Below, piece after piece: positions 1 through 5,283 of a stretch of DNA of 26,819 bases. The translations under genes and the position numbers were made by a program. Numbering within the stretch: the stretch's first letter is position 1; each line of letters begins with the position of its first letter. The notes beneath the pieces were generated by a model. It made no database searches. It saw nothing but the letters and a program-made list of their open reading frames with translations, and was not told the DNA's origin. The stretch comes from a virus, in IMG/VR virus record IMGVR_UViG_3300011013_000069, positions 1-26,819 of that record, one strand, 5' to 3'.

Positions 1-408
1 CACCTCGGCAAGGGGAAGATCGAGGGCTTCATCAAGGAACGGGGGCCCCCCGACTTCGTTGCAGCGGTCCGGCTTGGGCCTGTGCTCTTGATGGACGCCA
101 AGGACTGCCAGGACGACCGGTTCCCGTTCGCGAGCATCAAGGGCCACCAGGCGGACCGGTTCAGCGAATGGCACAGCGACAATGGGCGGTGCGCTGCTGT
201 CCTGCTGAGGCTCCAGGGCCGGCGGTTCGTTGTGCCGTGGACCAGGATTGAGGAGTCCTATGCCCTGTGGTGGGGATTCAAGGAGTCCGGAAGGAGGGCC
301 CCGAATGGCACCGCGTCCCTGACCCTGGACGAGGTCCGCGAACTGGGCCTGCCCTTCGACGAGTCCGGGTGGCTCGGGCCGCTGATGCGGTGGTGGGGGG
401 AACGGTGA
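1..408 (+). CDS. RecU-like Holliday junction resolvase (5' partial)
   Basis: This reading frame is open from the first base of the window, so the N-terminus is missing. The visible part contains the core of the RecU (penicillin-binding-protein-related factor A) nuclease family: a G-P-P-D-F block near the window start, then L-L-M-D-A-K-D (the D-x-K metal-binding pair), then R-F-P-F-A-S-I-K-G-H-Q, which matches the family's fpl-x-x-I-x-x-H-Q signature, and finally a hydrophobic strand ending in F-V-V-P-W. In phages such enzymes resolve branched DNA before packaging or during recombination. The stop overlaps the next gene as GTGA. The family assignment rests on motif recognition, not on an alignment. 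Confidence 0.75.
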   Translation, partial: HLGKGKIEGFIKERGPPDFVAAVRLGPVLLMDAKDCQDDRFPFASIKGHQADRFSEWHSDNGRCAAVLLRLQGRRFVVPWTRIEESYALWWGFKESGRRAPNGTASLTLDEVRELGLPFDESGWLGPLMRWWGER

Positions 409-590
409 AGATCCGCCACGCCATCGCAGGCCCGGCCTTCCGCCACACCGCGGACGGCCCGCGACTGTTGACAACCTGTGGGGTCTGGCTCTCGCCTGAG
501 CTCTTTGACGAGGACCTGCGAGCCACCTGTGAGCTCTGCAAAGCCAGGCTCCGGATCCGGCGCCGGTTCGATGCGATGGCGGCAAAGTGA
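405..590 (+). CDS. Small cysteine-containing phage protein
   Basis: This 61-residue protein starts at GTG 405, inside the GTGA that ends the RecU-like gene, so translation is probably coupled. It contains a T-T-C-G-V-W-L segment and a later A-T-C-E-L-C-K-A-R pair, giving three cysteines that could form a small zinc knuckle, followed by an arginine-rich C-terminus (R-I-R-R-R-F). No specific family is recognised. Proteins of this size with a CxxC motif are common in phage accessory clusters and often bind nucleic acid, but that role is inference here. Confidence 0.6.
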   Translation: MKIRHAIAGPAFRHTADGPRLLTTCGVWLSPELFDEDLRATCELCKARLRIRRRFDAMAAK

Positions 591-793
591 GCCGCATTTC
601 TGAATTCATGCAGCGAACGGCTGTGCTGATGGTCCGGCTTGAGAACCGCAGGCAGCACAACCGCCCGCAGTACCGCTGGCTGGCTCTCGCCCATCAGCAG
701 GCCGCGGCTGGCGTTGCTCCGGGAGAGGGGCAGTGGAAAGAGCTTGAGCGGCTCGAGGGGCTGTCGAAGCCGGAGGCGCCGCCGTGTGTCTGA
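587..793 (+). CDS. Small hypothetical phage protein
   Basis: This 68-residue protein starts at GTG 587, again in a GTGA overlap with the upstream gene. It is rich in Arg, Gln and Glu and looks helical (M-Q-R-T-A-V-L-M-V-R-L-E-N-R near the start, E-L-E-R-L-E-G-L near the end). No domain is recognised. The coupled start and the gene order are the main evidence that it is real. Confidence 0.5.
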   Translation: MSRISEFMQRTAVLMVRLENRRQHNRPQYRWLALAHQQAAAGVAPGEGQWKELERLEGLSKPEAPPCV

Positions 794-945
794 CCCGCGC
801 ACAGTTGCCCGCGTGTCCTGGCTGCTTGCACAGTCCTGGAAGGGGTTCGGGGGTCACTTCGCGGATCAGGACCCGGCCAGGCCAGGAGTCCATCAGCACG
901 AACAAGTCCAGGCGCTTGAACTGGCCCGACGGCTTGAGTCTGTGA
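784..945 (+). CDS. Possible small cysteine-containing protein
   Basis: GTG 784 opens a 53-codon frame that overlaps the end of the previous gene by ten bases and stops 14 bases before the methyltransferase start. The translation carries a C-P-G-C motif near residue 11 and ends R-L-N-W-P-D-G-L-S-L. Hand count gives about 79 percent G/C at third codon positions, against about 68 percent for the competing frame that would extend the methyltransferase upstream to GTG 786. The call is therefore tentative; the alternative is a longer methyltransferase N-terminus. Confidence 0.35.
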   Translation: MCLTRAQLPACPGCLHSPGRGSGVTSRIRTRPGQESISTNKSRRLNWPDGLSL

Positions 946-959
946 GGGGGGGGGCGCCG

Positions 960-2669
960 ATGGATAGGCCGATCCCGCTGTTCGTGGAACTCACCGCGGG
1001 ACTGGCTTCGGTCTCACTGCGGCTCCAAGGCGGGCCCCACTGCCGGCCACCTGTGAGCCGGATGGGGAACAAGGCGGGCTACGCTGGCGCCATCCTCGAG
1101 GTGCTCGGGCTCAGGTCCAGCCAGGGGGCGGAGGCCTTCCTGTGGTGCGAGCCAGACGACGGGTGCAGGGCCCTGCTCCAAGCCTACCCCCAGCCCGATG
1201 TTCTGCGCGAAGCCGCGGAGATCATCCGGTCCTGGGCTGACGAGGACCCGCGGGCGCTGTGGGAACGGCTGCGGGCTGAGGGGCCGATTCGTGGGGCTGA
1301 TGGCGGGGAGGTGGCGCGGCACTGTTTCCTTCACATGGGGTCTTTTCAGTTCAAAGGGCCACAGGCGGGCATAGGGAGCCCGGAGGGCCACAACCGGGGC
1401 GGCTGGGGCGTGCCGCCGATAGCAACGACCATCCCGGGCCGCCTCGACTCCCTCGCCGCCTCCGAACTCGCCCGCTGGGCCCGGATCACCACCAGCAACC
1501 GCCTGATCAACCTGGACCCGCAGACCTGGCGCAACACGGGCCAAGGCGGGACCACGCACGGCGGGGAGGACTTCTCAACGGGTGCCGAGGACCTGGCGCT
1601 GGGGTTTGAGAGGGTGTCGGCTCGGGAACTTGCACGCTGGGAGGTCCGCTCGACGTGGTCCTATGAGCAGGGCAACGTAAAGACGGGATTCGTGGGGCCC
1701 GGCGAGCGCAGACAGGACACCTCAGCAACAGCAACAGCAACAGCAACAGCAAGGCACGCTCACACCTCCTGGCCCCCCGTCACCGTCTGCGCCGATGCCC
1801 GGGACATCGACCCGGGGTCATTCTACGTGGCGCCACAGTCTGCGGGACCGGACAGCGTAGATCGTGACCCGCTTCACCTTGTACCGATCTGCCATGACCT
1901 GCGCCGACTCATCCGACGATCTGATGTCGCGGACTGCATCCTCGGTGAGCTTCGCCCGGGGGTGGCGTTCTCCAATCTGGTGCGTACCGTGCCGAACCTT
2001 GTCTCCGATGTTCTCCTTCTGAGTGCTCCATGCAAGGTTTGTGGCGCGGTTGTTCGTGCGGGACCCGTCGAGATGCCGGACAACAGCCCCAGCCGGTCGA
2101 GGGCCATGGAATGCAACGCAAACCAAGGTGGCGATCTTGCGAGTGAATCGCCTGCCGCCAGTGCAGACGACAAGGTGACGATACCCGTCTTTGTCGAGGC
2201 CTCCCTTCAGCGGGCGGCGCGTGTAGTTGGAACGGATGAGGCCGCCTGCGGAGACCTCGTATTCGGGAGCTTCCGAGACCTTGCGCCAAGTCATCTACTG
2301 ACCTCCTGCACCACAATACCATATGGTGGCGCGGGTCTCCCGGCGGGCACTGTGGCATATGCGGATCCGCCGTATCGAAATACAACTGGGTACGGGAATG
2401 ACCTCCCGCGCGAGGAAGTGATTCGGCTTGCTGTTCGGTGGTCCCTCGCAGGAGCAACGGTCTGCATCTCCGAGGCTGAGGCCCTGCCTGAGCTCACTTC
2501 GATCGGGTGGCACCAGGTGGAGATCACCGACTGCCGGAAGGGTCAGAAGCGGACCTTCTCGAAGCAGAAGCGGGAATTCCTGACCCTGAACCGCGAGCCG
2601 GCCTGGGTCCCGAAGCAGTCCCTGCCCCTGGGTCTGTCGTTCGCTGAACCCCCGAAGGCGGCCAAGTGA
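960..2669 (+). CDS. N6-adenine DNA methyltransferase (D12/Dam-like) interrupted by an antisense HNH gene
   Basis: The protein carries hallmarks of an S-adenosylmethionine-dependent adenine methyltransferase: a motif-I-like F-V-E-L-T-A-G-L-A-S near residue 7, a P-P-V-S-R-M-G-N-K-A-G-Y stretch resembling motif X just after it, and the catalytic D-P-P-Y at about residues 469-472 followed by T-T-G-Y-G. It probably methylates phage or host DNA against restriction. ATG 960 was chosen because it follows a G-rich ribosome-binding stretch and directly precedes the first conserved motif. Roughly residues 285-458 (about 1813-2335) do not look like methyltransferase: on the opposite strand they encode an HNH endonuclease. 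The frame stays open across the insert, so the product could be a 569-residue protein with a large insertion or a non-functional enzyme. A hexanucleotide repeat lies just before the insert. Confidence 0.75.
   Translation: MDRPIPLFVELTAGLASVSLRLQGGPHCRPPVSRMGNKAGYAGAILEVLGLRSSQGAEAFLWCEPDDGCRALLQAYPQPDVLREAAEIIRSWADEDPRALWERLRAEGPIRGADGGEVARHCFLHMGSFQFKGPQAGIGSPEGHNRGGWGVPPIATTIPGRLDSLAASELARWARITTSNRLINLDPQTWRNTGQGGTTHGGEDFSTGAEDLALGFERVSARELARWEVRSTWSYEQGNVKTGFVGPGERRQDTSATATATATARHAHTSWPPVTVCADARDIDPGSFYVAPQSAGPDSVDRDPLHLVPICHDLRRLIRRSDVADCILGELRPGVAFSNLVRTVPNLVSDVLLLSAPCKVCGAVVRAGPVEMPDNSPSRSRAMECNANQGGDLASESPAASADDKVTIPVFVEASLQRAARVVGTDEAACGDLVFGSFRDLAPSHLLTSCTTIPYGGAGLPAGTVAYADPPYRNTTGYGNDLPREEVIRLAVRWSLAGATVCISEAEALPELTSIGWHQVEITDCRKGQKRTFSKQKREFLTLNREPAWVPKQSLPLGLSFAEPPKAAK
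1723..1752 (+). repeat. Five tandem CAGCAA hexamers
   Basis: The hexamer CAGCAA occurs five times without interruption inside the methyltransferase gene and encodes an alternating Ala-Thr run. Because the unit is six bases, copy-number change would lengthen or shorten the protein without shifting frame. It sits about 60 bases upstream of the HNH insertion. Confidence 0.9.
1818..2294 (-). CDS. NUMOD4-HNH homing endonuclease inside the adenine methyltransferase gene
   Basis: This 158-residue protein is read on the minus strand. Residues 2-50 match the NUMOD4 DNA-binding motif (W-R-K-V, E-Y-E-V-S-A-G-G-L-I-R-S). Residues 59-100 form the HNH nuclease core with V-V-R-H-L-D-G, N-N-R-A-T-N-L-A-W and E-N-I-G-D-K. 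Residues 114-158 (A-K-L-T-E-D-A-V-R-D-I-R to W-R-H-V-E) look like the C-terminal helix-turn-helix of these enzymes. A strong Shine-Dalgarno sequence (AGGAGGT on the minus strand, positions 2301-2307) precedes the ATG. Such enzymes nick or cut an uninvaded allele and are copied in by repair. Only about 20 bases separate either end from methyltransferase-like sequence, so there is no room for an intron. A sampled 60-base block inside (1861-1920) is 58 percent GC against 73 percent for 1081-1140. Confidence 0.88.
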   Translation of the reverse strand: MTWRKVSEAPEYEVSAGGLIRSNYTRRPLKGGLDKDGYRHLVVCTGGRRFTRKIATLVCVAFHGPRPAGAVVRHLDGSRTNNRATNLAWSTQKENIGDKVRHGTHQIGERHPRAKLTEDAVRDIRSSDESAQVMADRYKVKRVTIYAVRSRRLWRHVE

Positions 2670-2815
2670 AACGCCACACCCTGACCGGCGCCCTTGCCCT
2701 GACGCGAGCAGCCCTCTGGGTTGCCGGCTGGTCCGTGGCTCCCGGGGTCCTGGCCTGCATCGCTCTGGTCTTCGTCCAATCCGAACTCGAGCACAGGAGG
2801 AAGTCATGCTCTTGA
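2666..2815 (+). CDS. Small single-span membrane protein
   Basis: GTG 2666 overlaps the methyltransferase stop as GTGA and opens a 49-residue frame ending at TGA 2813. It has a basic start (V-K-R-H) and one hydrophobic segment of about 25 residues (L-W-V-A-G-W-S-V-A-P-G-V-L-A through V-F-V), then a charged tail E-L-E-H-R-R-K. This predicts one membrane helix. Its own coding region supplies the AGGAGG ribosome-binding site for the next gene, whose ATG it overlaps by ten bases. The function is unknown; a holin-like, spanin-like or exclusion role is possible but not shown. Confidence 0.6.
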   Translation: MKRHTLTGALALTRAALWVAGWSVAPGVLACIALVFVQSELEHRRKSCS

Positions 2816-3135
2816 CCCTGATCACCGCAGCCCTTGCAAGCCCAGCCCAGTGCATGACCGAGGCCGAGGCCCTGTTCACGTCCTGGCCCGTCCGCGCGGA
2901 CCTGGTGGCACCTGAGGCCCCAGAGAGCGCCTACGAGGCTCCAGGGGTCTCACAGGCCGTGGATTGGTTCGTGGATTGGATTCCTACGGGGCTTCAGATC
3001 GAGGTGGAGCTCAGCCGGAGCCTGGAAGAGCAACTGCTCTACGCGATCGACTGCACCGAGGGGTCGCACCCGGCCTGGTCCGCGATGGCTTCGGGGCTGC
3101 TGGCCCAGTGTGTGAGCGGGGGTCACTGCGGGTGA
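2806..3135 (+). CDS. Secreted (signal-peptide) hypothetical protein
   Basis: The 109-residue product starts with M-L-L-T-L-I-T-A-A-L-A-S-P-A-Q-C, a short hydrophobic signal peptide with a likely signal-peptidase-I site after A-L-A; the cysteine lacks a proper lipobox. The mature part is acidic, Trp-containing (V-D-W-F-V-D-W-I-P) and has three more cysteines that could form disulfides. A good AGGAGG site lies six bases before the ATG. A phage-encoded periplasmic or exported protein between two methyltransferases is most likely an accessory gene. No family is recognised. Confidence 0.65.
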   Translation: MLLTLITAALASPAQCMTEAEALFTSWPVRADLVAPEAPESAYEAPGVSQAVDWFVDWIPTGLQIEVELSRSLEEQLLYAIDCTEGSHPAWSAMASGLLAQCVSGGHCG

Positions 3136-5102
3136 GGGCTGTCTCCCTGTTCACGGGCGCGTGCGGTGCTGACCTCGGGATGACCGAGGCCGGGATCGAG
3201 ACCGTGTTGGGTATCGAGCATGACGCCTACGCGGTGGCGACCTGTCACGCGGCCGGGCTTGACTACGTGAAGCACGGAGACGTGCGGGACCTGTCACTGG
3301 TCGAGGACCTGGAAGACATCGATCTCGTGTACGGGGGCCCGCCCTGTCAGGCGTTCTCGACCGCGGGCAAGCGGGAAGCCCAGGACTCGGACCGGAACGG
3401 GTGGCCGTGGGCGCTCGATGTCGTGGACCTGGTCAAGCCCCAGTGGGTCCTGTTCGAGAACGTGCCCGGGTTGCTGCACCACTCCAAGGACTGCGCCGAT
3501 CCATGCGCTGGCTGCTACTGGACCGGGGACCTGCTGCCCGCCTTCCGGGAGCGGTTCCCTTGGGTCGGGCATCGGACGCTGAACGCATCCCAATATGGTA
3601 CGGTCGTTCCATGCCCGCTCCACGATACCGCCTGTCTGACCGATGCTGTGAAGAGTGCGGCAAGCGCCTCACGGTGCGCAACCGCACAGGCGTTTGCCGG
3701 ACTCCCTGCTATGGCCTCCGTGCCCGTCGAAGCGAGAAGAAGTGCAGCACATGCTCTGGGGCACTTGGCTCTCGCAATACGTGCGGCCTGTGCGTCCGGT
3801 GCAACATGCGACGAGCGGGTTCGTTCTCTCCTTGCACTGGCGCGGTCGGGCCCGACAACCCTTCCTGGAAGGGAGGCCGCCACGTTGACGACCGCGGCTA
3901 TGTCCGAGTTCGGGTGGCCGGCAAGTACCGCCGAGAGCATCGTGTTGTGGCTGAGCGCCTCCTTGGACGCCCTCTCACGAAGCGGGAAGTTGTGCACCAC
4001 ATCGACGGCAACAAGGAGAACAATCACCCTGACAATCTTGAGGTGTATCGCAGCAACGGCTATCACCTCGCCAGCCACCGGCACGGCAAGCCGTATGGAC
4101 GGGTGTGGCCTGTGTGTTGACTGGGCGGTCCCTCAGCACCGGCGCCGGGTGTTCCTGGTCGGCGGGCCTGGTCCCATCCTGTGGCCGCAGGCGACCCACG
4201 GCGACCCGGCCACGTTCAAGGCCCTGGACCTGTTCGGGAGACGGCTGAAGCCGTGGACCACCGTGCGCGACGCCCTGAACCTTGACGCCTGGGTCTACAC
4301 GGCCGGGACGAAGGGGAATGCTGAGATTCGAATCATCGGCGGGGGCCGGAACCCGCAGTCAGCCGAGGACGCGGACAAGCGCAGCTATCGGGACTTGACC
4401 GACGAGCCCTGCACGACCATAGCGGCAGCGGCAGCGGGCAACGCGGGGCCGTGGCTTGTCGGTTCCGGGCTCAAGGGCTCAACCTGGGAGGTGGAGAAGC
4501 CAGCGCCGACTCTGCGGGACGGCAACGGCACAGCCGGGCTCTACCTCGAGCGCCCGTCCCCCACCGTCACCGCCCAGGAGGTGAAGGGGACCCGAGCCAG
4601 CGCCGCCAGTGGCTGGACCTTCAGCGGTGGGCCGGACAGGGCCTCGGACGCCGTCTGGGCCGCCACCGGCCGGCGGCGCCTCACCGTGGCGGAGTGCGCC
4701 CGGCTTCAGGACTTCCCGGCCGGCCACCCCTTCCAAGGCACGAAGACGGCCCAGTATCGGCAGATCGGGAACGCCTGGCCTCGGACCTTCGGCCGGGTCC
4801 TGGGTCAGGCCTTGCTCGAGGCAGACCGCAAACTCAGGGTCTGCCCCTGCGGCCTCGACCTGATCTACGGCCACTGCTTCGCCTGTGACGACCCCCGCGA
4901 CCCGACAGCGACCGGGGGCTGCCAGGCACAGAGCGCCACGGAGATGCGCTCGGGACACCCCCACGGCTCCAACTGCCTCGGACTCGTGGGGGGTCCTTCT
5001 CCTCTTCCTGCCCCGCTCCATGCAGCTGTTGTGCAGGCCGTCAGTAGAACTGTAGATGAGGCCCTGGCGGCGGGCCGTGCGCGTGGTTGTGTGCTAAGGT
5101 GA
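3132..5102 (+). CDS. C5-cytosine DNA methyltransferase (Dcm-like) interrupted by an HNH gene
   Basis: GTG 3132 (GTGA overlap) starts a 656-codon frame with the C5-methyltransferase motif series: motif I F-T-G-A-C-G-A-D-L-G at residues 7-16, motif IV G-G-P-P-C-Q with catalytic Cys72, motif VI E-N-V at 109-111, then L-N-A-S-Q-Y-G ending at base 3599. The partner half of motif VIII, V-P-Q-H-R-R-R-V-F, resumes only at base 4128 (residue 333). Motifs IX/X (A-R-L-Q-D-F-P, Q-I-G-N-A at about 544) follow. Removing about 528 bases restores an ordinary Y-G-V-P-Q-H-R junction and a protein of about 480 residues. The insert carries an HNH gene in another frame. After motif X comes a cysteine-rich tail (C-P-C-G, then C-F-A-C, about residues 571-588). 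It likely modifies cytosine to evade restriction if still active. Confidence 0.85.
   Translation: MRAVSLFTGACGADLGMTEAGIETVLGIEHDAYAVATCHAAGLDYVKHGDVRDLSLVEDLEDIDLVYGGPPCQAFSTAGKREAQDSDRNGWPWALDVVDLVKPQWVLFENVPGLLHHSKDCADPCAGCYWTGDLLPAFRERFPWVGHRTLNASQYGTVVPCPLHDTACLTDAVKSAASASRCATAQAFAGLPAMASVPVEARRSAAHALGHLALAIRAACASGATCDERVRSLLALARSGPTTLPGREAATLTTAAMSEFGWPASTAESIVLWLSASLDALSRSGKLCTTSTATRRTITLTILRCIAATAITSPATGTASRMDGCGLCVDWAVPQHRRRVFLVGGPGPILWPQATHGDPATFKALDLFGRRLKPWTTVRDALNLDAWVYTAGTKGNAEIRIIGGGRNPQSAEDADKRSYRDLTDEPCTTIAAAAAGNAGPWLVGSGLKGSTWEVEKPAPTLRDGNGTAGLYLERPSPTVTAQEVKGTRASAASGWTFSGGPDRASDAVWAATGRRRLTVAECARLQDFPAGHPFQGTKTAQYRQIGNAWPRTFGRVLGQALLEADRKLRVCPCGLDLIYGHCFACDDPRDPTATGGCQAQSATEMRSGHPHGSNCLGLVGGPSPLPAPLHAAVVQAVSRTVDEALAAGRARGCVLR
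3611..4120 (+). CDS. HNH homing endonuclease with zinc-finger N-terminus, inside the C5 methyltransferase gene
   Basis: This 169-residue protein is read in +2 frame relative to the window, different from the surrounding methyltransferase frame. The N-terminal 70 residues have several Cys pairs (C-C-E-E-C, C-S-T-C, C-G-L-C-V-R-C) that look like zinc ribbons. A NUMOD3-like G-P-D-N-P-S-W-K-G-G follows at 80-89. The HNH core spans about 108-152 with R-E-H-R, V-V-H-H-I-D-G-N and N-N-H-P-D-N-L-E-V. ATG 3611 lies 12 bases after the last methyltransferase codon, and the stop is seven bases before the methyltransferase resumes, so the mobile unit is almost pure coding sequence. No clear Shine-Dalgarno precedes the ATG. 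An upstream start is unlikely because that region is conserved methyltransferase sequence in the other frame. Confidence 0.87.
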   Translation: MPAPRYRLSDRCCEECGKRLTVRNRTGVCRTPCYGLRARRSEKKCSTCSGALGSRNTCGLCVRCNMRRAGSFSPCTGAVGPDNPSWKGGRHVDDRGYVRVRVAGKYRREHRVVAERLLGRPLTKREVVHHIDGNKENNHPDNLEVYRSNGYHLASHRHGKPYGRVWPVC

Positions 5103-5123
5103 TCCCACTCCTACCCAGGACGC

Positions 5124-5160
5124 GGCCCCTTGGGCCACCCCCCGGCTTGATCACCGGGGG
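5124..5160 (+). terminator. Two GC-rich hairpins after the methyltransferase block
   Basis: GGCCC-CTT-GGGCC (5124-5136) is followed by a seven-base stem CCCCCGG (5139-5145) with loop CTTGATCA and CCGGGGG (5154-5160). There is no T-tract. The position, between the modification block and the replication genes, suits a transcription boundary or an mRNA-processing element, but the terminator call is tentative. Confidence 0.4.
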
Positions 5161-5202
5161 CCGTCCTGGAGGGGTTGGAAACCTGGGACATAGGGAGACG
5201 CG

Positions 5203-5283
5203 ATGAGCGATCAGACGGAGAGCCTCGGGCGTCGGGCGGCAGCGTGCGAGGAAGCCAAGGCGAATCTCCGGGCCAGCCGGTGA
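5203..5283 (+). CDS. 26-residue leader ORF before the replication initiator
   Basis: ATG 5203 has a good ribosome-binding site (GGGAG, positions 5194-5198) and opens a 26-codon frame beginning M-S-D-Q-T-E-S-L and ending L-R-A-S-R. Its TGA overlaps GTG 5280 as GTGA, the same coupling used at many junctions in this window. It may be a genuine small gene or a translational leader that delivers ribosomes to the initiator gene. The product is helix-prone and charged, with no recognised family. Confidence 0.5.
   Translation: MSDQTESLGRRAAACEEAKANLRASR

Noticed and set aside
639-959. Upstream extension of the adenine methyltransferase to ATG 639 or GTG 786
   Set aside because: The extension overlaps other likely genes, is Arg-rich at first, and precedes the first conserved motif; ATG 960 fits better, though GTG 786 cannot be fully excluded.
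3600-4127. Group I intron or intein housing the HNH gene
   Set aside because: The HNH coding sequence fills almost the whole insert, leaving no room for an intron core, and the host-frame translation has none of the intein splicing motifs.
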